In this document: positions 27,023-36,378 of the stretch, piece after piece
How the letters are laid out: every line of letters begins with the position of its first letter
Numbering within the stretch: position 1 is the stretch's first letter
From: Rahnella inusitata
Lineage (GTDB): Bacteria; Pseudomonadota; Gammaproteobacteria; Enterobacterales; Enterobacteriaceae
NCBI RefSeq assembly: GCF_003263515.1
Contig: NZ_JYDE01000021.1
Coordinates: 62,001-126,000, forward strand
Length of the DNA stretch: 64,000 nt
Direction of reading: 5' to 3'
Made by a program: the position numbers and the translations under genes
The notes under the pieces: model-generated
Told to the model about the DNA's origin: nothing
Databases searched by the model: none
What the model saw: only the letters and a program-made list of their open reading frames with translations

Positions 27023-27184
27023 GACGGCAGTTCAGCGCTTATCCATCACCAGACTCATCGCCGCAGGCGGCACCGTCAGCGGCCATTTTATATACCTTCA
27101 GACTCTGCTTTGTTAATCAACATGACAAAACTGCTTTTTTTGTTATTTTCCGCACCGGAGGAGTTTTCCGGCGCGGGTACAGAG

Positions 27185-27820
27185 CTAGTATTTCTTAGGC
27201 AGTTTTCGGGAAATTGAAATCATTTTCCCTCTGCAGACCTCGATGTATCCGCCTTTGCGGAGGGTAGAGATAATACTGACAATGCCGCTTTTTGAAAGAT
27301 TGCTACGATATTTTATATAATTAATTATGCTGGTTTTTATTCTGATTTCATAAGGTAATTTTTCGAGTTCATACAATAATCCGCGAACCATTTCATAGGC
27401 AGTTCTATTGACTAATAGCTCAATTCTGCTGGCAGTATAATCATTGAGGTAAGCCTGATAATCGAGAACTGTTTTTATCAAATTATGTGCGCTGATCAAC
27501 TCCACGCACTGCTTTAATGGCAGTGTTTTTACAACGCATTGGTGATGTAATCGGAAGCGGTAGTGATTATATCGGTAAAGAGAGCCCTCAATGCCTAAGA
27601 TGAATGGCGCCATAGCAGAAGCATAGAGTAAATTGTCAGAGGTTTTATAGATATCCATCTTTCCCTCACACAGCAACAAGACGAGCAACTCACCATTTTC
27701 CACAAATTCAAAGTCTTTGCCCTCAGGTTCAATATGCACATCTTTAGCGTTTTGCTTAAAAATGTTTATTAATTTAACGATTGCAGCTTCATTTTTGACG
27801 GGCTCATTGATCGATTTCAT
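27185..27820 (-). CDS. IprA/YaiV-like winged-helix regulator
   Basis: The 211-residue protein ends IVSIISTLRKGGYIEVCRGK followed by MISISRKLP, closely matching the C-terminal winged helix of E. coli IprA (YaiV), which also ends ALRKGNYIEMNKGKLISINR. The N-terminal half looks like a Crp-type sensory barrel (FEFVENGELLVLLLCEGKMDIYK). IprA of Salmonella modulates peroxide resistance; the target here is unknown. The gene is AT-rich compared with its flanks and sits beside gene remnants, suggesting a variable site. A GC-rich hairpin with an A-rich tail follows at 27150-27176. Confidence 0.75.
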   Translation of the reverse strand: MKSINEPVKNEAAIVKLINIFKQNAKDVHIEPEGKDFEFVENGELLVLLLCEGKMDIYKTSDNLLYASAMAPFILGIEGSLYRYNHYRFRLHHQCVVKTLPLKQCVELISAHNLIKTVLDYQAYLNDYTASRIELLVNRTAYEMVRGLLYELEKLPYEIRIKTSIINYIKYRSNLSKSGIVSIISTLRKGGYIEVCRGKMISISRKLPKKY

Positions 27821-28393
27821 TGCCTCACCTAAAAATCATAAAGCATATATCTTCAAGCCTTAGCCTCAGGGTTAAGGTGTGCGTAGTTTTCAATTTCTCG
27901 TATAAGGTAACAGATAATTCTCTGATTATTTTTTACTTCAATGAATGCTCCGCCAGTAACGGAGTGGGGTAATCTGCGGAAATTCAACAGGGTCAGATAA
28001 TTGTCGTGCCGGGGCCCTGTAGAATGAGGGCTAAACTCAATTAATTTTTTAATGCAGCGGAAAATACATTCCCGTCATTTGGATTTACGGGATATTTAAA
28101 GTGATGTAAAAGGGTGTTATTGTATTATGAATGCATTGCTGTTTTTTTATTATTTATATACTGAGATGGAAATCTCAATTTTATGTTATTAATCCAATGA
28201 ACTAAACACTTACGCTAATTATAGATCCTTTTTTTTGTGAGGGTAGCGGTTAAAAGTACCATTATTGTACTTTATCACTATTATTACACGATCCATTTTT
28301 CATGCTATAAAGTGTAATTGCCTCAGGCAGTTAGTAATTGATCACTCTGCTTGTGAGTAAATTCGTAAGGAATATAACTTAAGGAACATGCTC
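27821..28393. other. AT-rich intergenic region
   Basis: No coding frame is supported in these 573 bases. They hold an inverted repeat (AAAGTAC / GTACTTT, 28253-28259 and 28267-28273) and a promoter-like pair TTACAC (28284-28289) and TATAAA (28306-28311) with a 16-bp spacer, pointing at the small gene downstream. The base composition is far more AT-rich than the surrounding core genes. Confidence 0.5.
28284..28311 (+). promoter_or_regulatory. Promoter candidate for the small orphan gene
   Basis: TTACAC and TATAAA, 16 bp apart, with an upstream 7-bp inverted repeat at 28253-28273 that could be an operator. Confidence 0.4.
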
Positions 28394-28648
28394 ATGAAAT
28401 TGCTAAGAAATAAATCGGATTTCAGGGAGTGGATGATGAAAGATTTTATTAAAATAAAAAGTGAATGGTATCCGTTGGATTATATTGATGCGGAAAGTGA
28501 ACTCGAATTGGGTATGCCGGATTCTTTTCCCTGTCTGGCTTACAGTGTCTCGGGCAGGAATGCCTTAGAACCAGAAGTTCCTGCATTTATGTCCCGTGAG
28601 GAATTACAACACTGGTTAGAAATGATGAAATCAACTGAAGAACATTAG
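28394..28648 (+). CDS. Small protein of unknown function (84 aa)
   Basis: The frame begins MKLLRNKSDFREWMMKDFIK at an ATG 8 bases after AAGGA; an ATG two codons earlier touches that site. The product is acidic overall, has no signal peptide or membrane helix, and ends SREELQHWLEMMKSTEEH. I do not recognise a family. The ribosome site, the promoter-like pair upstream and the hairpin just downstream support a real gene. Confidence 0.6.
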   Translation: MKLLRNKSDFREWMMKDFIKIKSEWYPLDYIDAESELELGMPDSFPCLAYSVSGRNALEPEVPAFMSREELQHWLEMMKSTEEH

Positions 28649-29066
28649 GATTTCATAAATATCAAGGTTTTATAATACAGAGGATCAGTGGCTAAGGATT
28701 GGGCATAAGCCTCACTGCGATAAAGAGTTCGACTGCCCATCACTGATCCTTTTAGGCCACAAAATGCCATCAATCCTCCCCCGTCGGCACCGCCACATTC
28801 CCCTCGTTTAGCCCCTCTGTGCGCACCTTTAACCGCAATTTTGTGCCTTAATATTGCCCCTATATGTGTGCCATGACAGCATTATCGGTCATAAAATCAG
28901 CATCTTATTGATTCGTATGCAAAAGAATAAACAATTCTATACAAAATAAATTATTGAGCCGGGGGCAAAAAAGCCATATATTGGCCGCGATTTTTCACGG
29001 TAGTTACCTTTTTAATTCATTTATTCAACTTAGTCGTTAGCGATAACACTCGGTTGTAGGAGAGAT
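28649..29066. other. Intergenic region before dat, with a large hairpin
   Basis: No gene is supported. A 10-bp perfect inverted repeat (AGGATCAGTG at 28681, CACTGATCCT at 28741) with an inner TGGGCA/TGCCCA pair dominates the left part. The right part is AT-rich and should contain the dat promoter; AGGAGAG precedes the dat start. Confidence 0.5.
28681..28754 (+). ncRNA. Structured hairpin: terminator or small RNA candidate
   Basis: The outer 10-bp stem encloses a 6-bp inner stem (28700-28705 with 28734-28739) and ends in a run of T (CCTTTT). It starts 32 bases after the small orphan gene. It may be that gene's terminator; its size and nested form also fit a short RNA. Confidence 0.35.
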
Positions 29067-30452
29067 ATGATGACGGATAAAGTCCGTATTGATAATTTAG
29101 GTGCGAATTCATTACATGGAAACAATGAAACCTATTTGGCGAGACAAGCTGAATTTGAATCGAACGTCAGGAGCTATCCACGTAAATTGCCGTTAGCGAT
29201 TGCTAAAGCAAACGGCGTGTGGATTACAGATGTTGAAGATAATCAATATCTTGACTGCCTGGCGGGCGCAGGAACGTTAGCCCTTGGACATAACCATCCT
29301 GACGTGCTGCAAAGCATCCAAACTGTCATTACCAGCGGCTTGCCGTTACATACACTGGATCTGACAACGCCGTTGAAAGACCAGTTCTCTGAATATCTGC
29401 TTTCTTTATTGCCGCAACAGGGCAAAGAGTATTGCCTGCAGTTCACCGGCCCGTCTGGCGCCGATGCGGTTGAAGCCGCGCTGAAACTGGCCAAAAAGTA
29501 TACAGGCCGTTCTGGCGTGATCAGCTTCTCCGGCGGCTATCATGGCATGACTCATGGCGCGCTGGCGGTCACAGGTAACCTGTCTCCGAAAGAAGCCGTT
29601 AACGGCATGATGCCTGAAGTGCAGTTTATGCCTTACCCGCACCAGTACCGTTGCCCGCTGGGCATTGGCGGTGACGCCGGCGTTAAAGCATTGACGTACT
29701 ACTTCGATAACCTGATCAACGACGTTGAAAGCGGCGTGCGTAAGCCTGCTGCGGTCATTCTGGAAGCCGTTCAGGGTGAAGGCGGCGTGAACCCGGCGCC
29801 TGCCGAATGGTTGCAGCGCATCCGTAAAGTGACTCAGGAACACGGCATTCTGCTGATCCTCGACGAAGTTCAGGCTGGCTTCTGCCGTACCGGCAAACAG
29901 TTCGCCTTCGAACACGCAGGGATTGAGCCGGACATCATCGTGATGTCTAAAGCTGTCGGCGGTGGCTTGCCACTGGCCGTTCTGGGGATCAAAAAACAGT
30001 TCGACGCCTGGTCTCCGGGTCATCACACCGGTACATTCCGCGGCAACCAGCTGGCAATGGCGACCGGCCTGACCACGCTGAGAATTCTCAAAGAAGAGAA
30101 GATTGCCGAAAAAGTAGCGGCACAGGGCGAGTGGCTGAAAGGCAAACTGGCTGATATGCAAAAACGTTACCCGGTGATGGGCAACGTGCGCGGTCTGGGC
30201 CTGATGATCGGCATTGAGATCGTGAAACCGAATGAAGCGCAGGATCACATGGGTTGCTACCCGGCTGACGGCGATTTGTCTGCGCTGTTGCAGAAAAAAT
30301 GCTTCGAAGCAGGCCTGATCCTTGAACGCGGTGGCCGTAATGGCTGCGTTCTGCGTCTGCTGCCATCCCTGCTGATCACCAATGATGAACTGGGTATTTT
30401 CCTGGATAAATTTGAACAGGCCCTGTTAGCGGCTGGCGTCAAACCTGTCTGA
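29067..30452 (+). CDS. dat: L-2,4-diaminobutyrate:2-oxoglutarate aminotransferase
   Basis: The 461-residue class III PLP aminotransferase makes diaminobutyrate from aspartate semialdehyde and glutamate. It shows the cofactor-binding [21 protein letters not shown], the [16 protein letters not shown] block, [13 protein letters not shown] and the lysine motif [16 protein letters not shown]. Length and order with the decarboxylase match the dat-ddc pair of Acinetobacter and Enterobacter, which yields 1,3-diaminopropane. Nine bases separate it from ddc. Confidence 0.93.
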   Translation: MMTDKVRIDNLGANSLHGNNETYLARQAEFESNVRSYPRKLPLAIAKANGVWITDVEDNQYLDCLAGAGTLALGHNHPDVLQSIQTVITSGLPLHTLDLTTPLKDQFSEYLLSLLPQQGKEYCLQFTGPSGADAVEAALKLAKKYTGRSGVISFSGGYHGMTHGALAVTGNLSPKEAVNGMMPEVQFMPYPHQYRCPLGIGGDAGVKALTYYFDNLINDVESGVRKPAAVILEAVQGEGGVNPAPAEWLQRIRKVTQEHGILLILDEVQAGFCRTGKQFAFEHAGIEPDIIVMSKAVGGGLPLAVLGIKKQFDAWSPGHHTGTFRGNQLAMATGLTTLRILKEEKIAEKVAAQGEWLKGKLADMQKRYPVMGNVRGLGLMIGIEIVKPNEAQDHMGCYPADGDLSALLQKKCFEAGLILERGGRNGCVLRLLPSLLITNDELGIFLDKFEQALLAAGVKPV

Positions 30453-30461
30453 GTGGAGTGA

Positions 30462-31943
30462 ATGACCGCGATGTCCGAGTTAAACCCGATTCTGGCGGCT
30501 TCAGCGCAAAGCACTGAAGCGTACCAGCAGGCGATTGCACAGAGCAGCGCAGCTGTTGTGCAGTGGCTGCAACAACCTGAGATGTATCAGGGGAAATCCG
30601 TTGCCGAACTGCGTGAGCGCATTACGCTTGATTTCAATCCAAACGGCCTGGGCAATCAGGCCGCCATTGAACGTGCGATTGAGTACTTTTTAAAAGACAG
30701 CCTGTCGGTGCATCACCCGCAGTGCGTCGCGCATTTACATTGCCCGAGCCTGGTGATCAGCCAGGCCGCTGAAGTGTTGATTAACGCCACTAACCAGAGC
30801 ATGGACTCCTGGGACCAAAGCCCGTCAGCCACCATCATTGAGATGAAGCTGATTGAATGGCTGCGAACTCAGGTCGGCTATCAGGCTGGCGATGCGGGTG
30901 TGTTCACCAGCGGTGGCACCCAGAGTAACCTGATGGGGCTGATGCTGGCGCGTGACGCCTTCTTCGCCCGTCAGGGGCACTCTGTTCAGCAAGACGGTCT
31001 GGTCGGTAACCTGAAAAAGATCAAAGTGTTCTGTTCTGAAAATGCCCATTTCTCGGTGCAGAAGAATATGGCGTTGCTGGGTCTGGGCTATCAGTCGGTC
31101 ACTCTGGTGAAAACTGATGCGTTTGCCCGCATGGACGTTAACGATCTGAAAGAGAAACTTGCTACGGCGCAGGCCAACGGCGAGCAGATTCTGGCGATTG
31201 TGGCGACTGCAGGTACCACCGACGCAGGTGCGATTGATCCACTGCGTGAGATTGCTGAACTTGCGGCACAGCATCAGATCTGGGTGCATGTGGATGCAGC
31301 ATGGGGCGGTGCGCTGTTGCTGTCTGAAAAATATCGCGACTATCTGGATGGCATCGAGTTAGTGGATTCCATCACGCTGGACTTCCACAAGCAGTTCTTC
31401 CAGACCATCAGCTGCGGCGCGTTCCTGCTTAAAGAAGCGCGTCACTATGAGCTGATGCGCTACCAGGCGGCTTACCTGAATTCCGAGTTTGACGAAGAAG
31501 CGGGCGTGCCGAATCTGGTGTCCAAATCGTTGCAAACCACCCGCCGTTTCGATGCGCTGAAATTGTGGATGGGTCTGGAAGCATTAGGGCAGAAGCAGTA
31601 TGCCGAAATTATCGACCACGGCGTGACGCTGGCACAAGATGTGGCGAAGTTCGTCACCGCTGAGCCGTCGCTGGAACTGGTCATGCAGCCACAGCTGGCA
31701 AGCGTGCTGTTCCGCTACCGTCCTGAGCAACTGGGCAACAGCAGCGATGCGGCTATCGCACTGCTGAACCAGAAGATCGGCGATGCACTGCTGGACTCAG
31801 GGCGCGCTAACGTGGGTGTTACCGAGCACAACGGCGTGACCTGTCTGAAGCTGACCCTGCTGAACCCGACCGTGACGCTGGATGATGTGAAAGTCCTGCT
31901 GGCGCTGGTGGATAAAACCGCTCAGCAACTTCTGAACGCGTAA
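30462..31943 (+). CDS. ddc: L-2,4-diaminobutyrate decarboxylase
   Basis: The 493-residue group II PLP decarboxylase converts diaminobutyrate to 1,3-diaminopropane. Motifs include GVFTSGGTQSNLMGLMLARD, HVDAAWGGALLL and the cofactor lysine in TLDFHKQFFQTISCGAF. It is the second gene of a two-gene operon closed by an intrinsic terminator. A second ATG three codons later is also possible. Confidence 0.93.
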   Translation: MTAMSELNPILAASAQSTEAYQQAIAQSSAAVVQWLQQPEMYQGKSVAELRERITLDFNPNGLGNQAAIERAIEYFLKDSLSVHHPQCVAHLHCPSLVISQAAEVLINATNQSMDSWDQSPSATIIEMKLIEWLRTQVGYQAGDAGVFTSGGTQSNLMGLMLARDAFFARQGHSVQQDGLVGNLKKIKVFCSENAHFSVQKNMALLGLGYQSVTLVKTDAFARMDVNDLKEKLATAQANGEQILAIVATAGTTDAGAIDPLREIAELAAQHQIWVHVDAAWGGALLLSEKYRDYLDGIELVDSITLDFHKQFFQTISCGAFLLKEARHYELMRYQAAYLNSEFDEEAGVPNLVSKSLQTTRRFDALKLWMGLEALGQKQYAEIIDHGVTLAQDVAKFVTAEPSLELVMQPQLASVLFRYRPEQLGNSSDAAIALLNQKIGDALLDSGRANVGVTEHNGVTCLKLTLLNPTVTLDDVKVLLALVDKTAQQLLNA

Positions 31944-31983
31944 GACAGGGTTTTGCGTTAGTACGCATTAATCAGTACGCATT

Positions 31984-32020
31984 AAAAAGCCGGTGACATG
32001 AAAATGTGGCCGGCTTTTTT
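31984..32020 (+). terminator. Intrinsic terminator of dat-ddc
   Basis: AAAAAGCCGG / CCGGCTTTTTT stem with a 17-base loop and a run of T. Confidence 0.85.
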
Positions 32021-32059
32021 GTGTCTGAATCTCAGCGAAACAACGCGTCTTTAGTCAGG

Positions 32060-32827
32060 TTATCGCTCACTTAAAAACCTGTCCTCAAGCGTCGCCTCTA
32101 ACCCAAGCATGGCGTCTTCGGCGTGCTGCATGTGTTCGGTCATGATTTGCTGTACGGCCTCGGCGTCCTGACGGCGCATGGCGTCGATCAGCTTATATTG
32201 ATAGTCGATTCCCGTGCTGCGCTCCACCGGTTCCGGGCGCTGGTAGATGTCTTTGCAGACGGCCAGATCTTTCAGCAGACGTTGCAGGAAGTGGCAGATA
32301 AACGCCAGCAGGACGTTATCAGAATAACTGGCGACCACGCCGTGGAAATCCAGCTCGGCCATGCGCTGTTCCCAGCGCTCGGTTTCGTCAGCGGGCTCGT
32401 GATCGTATACGGCGATCAGCTGATGCAACTGCTCAAACCCTTTGGCGTCGATATTCCCGATGGCGCTGACCGCCACCAGCGGCTCCAGTGCTTTGCGCAG
32501 CGCGTAGATATTACTGATCGAAAGCTGGCGGGTAAAAAGGTAATTCGACAGCAAACTCATGGCGCGAGATTCGGTCATGGAATCGATAAACGCGCCGCCG
32601 CCGGGGCCAGTTTTGGTACGGATAAGCCCCTGAACCTCGAGCGATTTCAGCGCTTCGCGCACCGTGCCTTTGCCGGCGGCGTAGCGGGTGATCAGGTCTT
32701 TTTCCTGCGGCAGGCGGTCGCCCGGCAGCAGGTTTTCACTGATGATACTTTCTTTGATGGCGTCGACGATTTCGTCGGTGCGTTTACGGCGTACCGGTTC
32801 CGGCTGGTGTGATGTTTCAGTGCTCAT
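32060..32827 (-). CDS. FadR-type GntR regulator of the peptide ABC operon
   Basis: The 255-residue protein has the GntR helix-turn-helix (LPGDRLPQEKDLITRYAAGK, TVREALKSLEVQGLI) and an FCD effector domain (about residues 100-240). The ATG at 32827 is behind AAGGGA; an ATG four codons earlier (32839) is possible. It is the last gene of the operon that starts with the binding protein at 37953, 16 bases after the ATPase gene, so it is likely an autoregulated local repressor. Twin palindromes in front of the operon are the proposed operator. Confidence 0.85.
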   Translation of the reverse strand: MSTETSHQPEPVRRKRTDEIVDAIKESIISENLLPGDRLPQEKDLITRYAAGKGTVREALKSLEVQGLIRTKTGPGGGAFIDSMTESRAMSLLSNYLFTRQLSISNIYALRKALEPLVAVSAIGNIDAKGFEQLHQLIAVYDHEPADETERWEQRMAELDFHGVVASYSDNVLLAFICHFLQRLLKDLAVCKDIYQRPEPVERSTGIDYQYKLIDAMRRQDAEAVQQIMTEHMQHAEDAMLGLEATLEDRFLSER

Positions 32828-32843
32828 AAATCCCTTCATCGGT

Positions 32844-33629
32844 TCAAACCCTTGGCGCGCTGGCCAGCAGACGTTGCGTGTAGTCGTGCTGCGGCGCGTT
32901 GAACAGCATGTCATTATCGGCGCATTCTACCAAATCCCCGTGATACATCACCGCCACGCGATCGGCAATCGACTCTACCACCGCCAGATCATGGCTGATG
33001 AACAGATAGGAGAGGCCGAAGTCGCGTTTGAGCTGATCGAGCAGCAACAGCACCTGCGCCTGCACCGAGACATCGAGCGCGCTGACCGGTTCGTCGAGCA
33101 CCAGAATGCGCGCCTCGGCGGCCAGTGCGCGGGCAATCGCCAACCGCTGTGCCTGTCCGCCGGAGAACTCATGCGGAAAACCCGTCAGCGCATCGGCGGG
33201 CATTTGCACCGCCTCCATCAGTTCCAGCATCCGCGCTTTACGTCGCGCGGCAGGGTAGTCGCACAGATACCGCAGCGGAACGTCGAGCGTAGCGGCGATA
33301 GTTTTGCGCGGATTAAGCGACGCCACCGGATCCTGAAACACGTACTGGATCATCTTGCCGAACGCTTTATCGCCGCGCCGGACGTGCGCGGACATCTCTT
33401 CGCCCATCAGTTTGATGGTGCCGGACGTCGGGCGTTCCAGCCCGACCAGCATCCGCGCCAGTGTACTTTTCCCGGAGCCACTTTCGCCGACTACCGCCAG
33501 CGTCTCGCCTTTCGCAAGGCTGAACGACACGCCTTTGACCGCATTGACCTGATGCTGTTTGCCGGAAAACCAGCCGGAGGTGCTGCGGAACGTTTTCACT
33601 AATCCGCTGACTTCAATCACATTGCTCAT
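32844..33629 (-). CDS. DppF/OppF-type ABC transporter ATPase
   Basis: The 261-residue ATPase has Walker [17 protein letters not shown], the Q-loop IQYVFQDPVASLNPRKT, signature FSGGQAQRLAIARALA and Walker B ILVLDEPVSALD. It is the second ATPase of a peptide/nickel-type importer. Its start overlaps the fused permease-ATPase stop (ATGA). Confidence 0.9.
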   Translation of the reverse strand: MSNVIEVSGLVKTFRSTSGWFSGKQHQVNAVKGVSFSLAKGETLAVVGESGSGKSTLARMLVGLERPTSGTIKLMGEEMSAHVRRGDKAFGKMIQYVFQDPVASLNPRKTIAATLDVPLRYLCDYPAARRKARMLELMEAVQMPADALTGFPHEFSGGQAQRLAIARALAAEARILVLDEPVSALDVSVQAQVLLLLDQLKRDFGLSYLFISHDLAVVESIADRVAVMYHGDLVECADNDMLFNAPQHDYTQRLLASAPRV

Positions 33630-35422
33630 CGTGCCTCCGGCTGTCTGTTTTCTGTGGCATAAAGCTTACCGATTTGTTCGAGGAAACCGCGCCCCTGACC
33701 GAGTTTCGGCACGCTGGCAATCAGCCTGCGGGTGTAGTCGTGTTGCGGACAGCGCAGCACCGCGCCGGTCTCTCCGGTTTCGACGATTTCACCGTGACGC
33801 ATCACTGCCACGCGGTCACAGATCTGGGCGATGACGCCAAAATCATGGGTGATGAACAGCAGCGTCAGGCCGCGCTCGCGCCGCAGTTGTTGCAGCAGCT
33901 CGAGAATGCGCGCCTGCACGGTGACGTCCAGTGCGGTGGTGGGCTCATCGGCAATGATGATTTCCGGGTCATTCGACAGCGCCATGGCAATTCCGACGCG
34001 CTGCCGTTGTCCGCCAGAAAGCTGATGCGGGAAGGCGTTGAAACGCGAAGCGGCATCCTGAATGCCAACGCTTGCCAGCAGCGCCAGCGCTTTCTCTTTA
34101 GCGGCGTGGGCGGAAAGCGGCTGATGCGCCTGAATGGCTTCGATTATCTGCGCACCAATGCTGAATTGCGGATGCAGGGTAGTGAGCGGATCCTGGAAAA
34201 TATAGGCTACGCGTGCGCCGCGCTGCTGTTGCAGCTGGTTTTGCGCCAGCGACAGCATCTCTTCGCCGCCGACATAAATCGCGCCGCCGGTGATTTCTCC
34301 CGGTGGGGATGACACCAGCCCCATCACCGAGAGCGCCGTGACGCTTTTCCCCGATCCGCTTTCGCCGATAAGCCCCAGACATTCGCCCTTAGCAACGTGA
34401 AAACTGACGCCTTTGACTGCGGCGACCGACTGATTACCCGAACGGAAATTCACCTGCAAATCCACCACTTCCAGCAGTGCATCACTGCCTTTTACGGCAG
34501 GCGGAACGCTGGCGCGGTTGACCGCCGTTACCGCACGGGCGCGCAGAAGAATGCCGGACTTCAGGCGCGGATCCAGCAGATCGCGGATACCGTCGCCGAG
34601 CAGATTAAAACTCATCACCAGTAAGAAAATCATCAGTCCCGGCACCACTGAAACATGCGGTGCGCTGAACATCTGCGCGCGCCCCTGACCGAGCATCGAG
34701 CCAAGATCCGCATCAGGCGGCTGCGTGCCCAGCCCGAGGAACGACAGTCCGGCGGTTTCTAAAATCATCCAGCCGACGGTGGTAGACATGGTGACGACCA
34801 CAACAGGCATGACGTTAGGCAGCACTTCGGTGAGCAAAATTTGCAGATGATTTTTACCCGATAGCCGCGCCGCCTGAATAAAATCGCGCTGGCGCAGGCC
34901 GACGGTCAGGCCGCGAATATTACGGGCAAAGAACGGAATATTGACCACCGCGATGGCGTAAAGCGCGTTGAGCAGGCCGGGGCCCAGCACCGCGACGATC
35001 ACCAGCGCCAGCAGAATATAAGGGAAGGCCATCAGCATATCGATCAACCGCATCAGCAGGCTGTCGGTTTTGCCCCCGGCATAGCCGGCGACCAGGCCAA
35101 TCAGCGTGCCGAAAAACGCCGCCAGCAGCGTGGCGCAAATTCCCACCGCCAGCGACACGCGCGTTCCCCACAGCAGGCGGGAGAGCATGTCGCGGCCCAG
35201 CGGATCGGTGCCCAGCAGGTGGCCGGGAGAAAAAGGGGGCAGCAGGCGGTTGAGCAGATCGGTGGTGTCCGGATCGGGGATTGGCAGCAGCGGCGCGGCG
35301 AGGGCGGCGGCGAAAGCCAGTACCAGTAGCGTCAGGCCGAGCGTTGCCAGCCGGTTAGCCAGCAGCAGCGACCACAAAGGCTGACGATGACGCGACGTCG
35401 GGGGAGCAATAACCTGACTCAT
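33626..35422 (-). CDS. Fused DppC-type permease and DppD-type ATPase
   Basis: This 598-residue protein joins two normally separate subunits. Residues about 1-290 are a DppC-like permease (about six helices, [31 protein letters not shown]). Residues about 315-590 are a complete ATPase ([59 protein letters not shown]). The ATG at 35422 overlaps the DppB-type stop; an upstream in-frame start would add 15 residues within that gene. Such fusions are known in some proteobacterial importers. With the separate ATPase it gives a complete transporter. Confidence 0.9.
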   Translation of the reverse strand: MSQVIAPPTSRHRQPLWSLLLANRLATLGLTLLVLAFAAALAAPLLPIPDPDTTDLLNRLLPPFSPGHLLGTDPLGRDMLSRLLWGTRVSLAVGICATLLAAFFGTLIGLVAGYAGGKTDSLLMRLIDMLMAFPYILLALVIVAVLGPGLLNALYAIAVVNIPFFARNIRGLTVGLRQRDFIQAARLSGKNHLQILLTEVLPNVMPVVVVTMSTTVGWMILETAGLSFLGLGTQPPDADLGSMLGQGRAQMFSAPHVSVVPGLMIFLLVMSFNLLGDGIRDLLDPRLKSGILLRARAVTAVNRASVPPAVKGSDALLEVVDLQVNFRSGNQSVAAVKGVSFHVAKGECLGLIGESGSGKSVTALSVMGLVSSPPGEITGGAIYVGGEEMLSLAQNQLQQQRGARVAYIFQDPLTTLHPQFSIGAQIIEAIQAHQPLSAHAAKEKALALLASVGIQDAASRFNAFPHQLSGGQRQRVGIAMALSNDPEIIIADEPTTALDVTVQARILELLQQLRRERGLTLLFITHDFGVIAQICDRVAVMRHGEIVETGETGAVLRCPQHDYTRRLIASVPKLGQGRGFLEQIGKLYATENRQPEAR

Positions 35423-36366
35423 GATTTTAACCTCGGATCGAGAAGTGCCTGCAAAATGTCCGCGCACAGGTTGATTAATACGTAGGCCGCAGCGGCAACC
35501 AGCACGCCGCCCTGAACCAGCAGCAGGTCACGGGTGGCAACGGCTTTCACCATCATCGCGCCCAGTCCCGGCCACTGGAAAACGGTCTCGATATACACCG
35601 CGCCGCCGAGTACAAAACCGGCCTGAATGCCGATGACGGGGATCACCGACACCAGCGCCATGCGAAAGGCGTGTTTATAAATCACTTTGCGTTCAGACAG
35701 CCCTTTGGCACGGGCGGTGCGGATAAAATCCTGGCGCAGAACTTCGAGCATCGCCGTGCGGGTCAGACGGGCGATTACGCCGGTCGCCACAATCGCCAGC
35801 GTGATCGCCGGCAGGGTCAGATGGTGCAGCAGATCCCACCAGTCTCCGCCTCCCCATACGGCGTACATCCCTGACGCCGGGAACCATTGCAACTGGACGG
35901 CGAACAGCATGATCAGCAGCAGCCCTATCCAGAACGAAGGCATGGAAATCCCCAGCAAAACCAGCAGCGTGATGATGCGATCGCCCCAGCCAAACTGTCT
36001 CACCGCCGAGAAAATTCCCGCCAGCAGACCCAGTACGGTGCTGAGCAACAGTGCGCAGCCGCCGAGCAGCAGCGTCGCCCCGAAGCGCTCCATCACTTCA
36101 TCAATCACTGGCCGGTTGAGCACATAAGAGCGGCCAAAATCGCCATGCAGAATATTTCCCGCCCAGATCAGATACTGCTGATACAGCGGCTTGTTCAGCC
36201 CCAGCTCCTGATTTATTCGCGCGACGTTTTCCGGCGTCGCCCAGGCACCCAGCAGCGCCTGAGCCGGATTTCCTGGGATCATCGCCATAATCAAAAAGAC
36301 AATCAGCGACAACCCGATAAACACCGGAATGGTCGAGAACAGCCTTTTAAGCACGTAACTCCCCAT
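35419..36366 (-). CDS. DppB-type ABC transporter permease
   Basis: The 315-residue permease has six helices and starts KRLFSTIPVFIGLSLIVFL, with the conserved LLGAWATPENVARINQELGL loop and an EAA-like ARAKGLSERKVIYKHAFR. It partners the permease half of the fused protein. GGAG lies 7 bases before the ATG; it follows the binding-protein gene by 12 bases. Confidence 0.92.
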   Translation of the reverse strand: MGSYVLKRLFSTIPVFIGLSLIVFLIMAMIPGNPAQALLGAWATPENVARINQELGLNKPLYQQYLIWAGNILHGDFGRSYVLNRPVIDEVMERFGATLLLGGCALLLSTVLGLLAGIFSAVRQFGWGDRIITLLVLLGISMPSFWIGLLLIMLFAVQLQWFPASGMYAVWGGGDWWDLLHHLTLPAITLAIVATGVIARLTRTAMLEVLRQDFIRTARAKGLSERKVIYKHAFRMALVSVIPVIGIQAGFVLGGAVYIETVFQWPGLGAMMVKAVATRDLLLVQGGVLVAAAAYVLINLCADILQALLDPRLKS

Positions 36367-36378
36367 AAATATCTCCGA

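Noticed and set aside
27150..27176. Intrinsic terminator of the IprA-like gene
   Set aside because: The GC hairpin is real, but on the minus strand it is followed by A rather than T residues, so it does not fit an intrinsic terminator.
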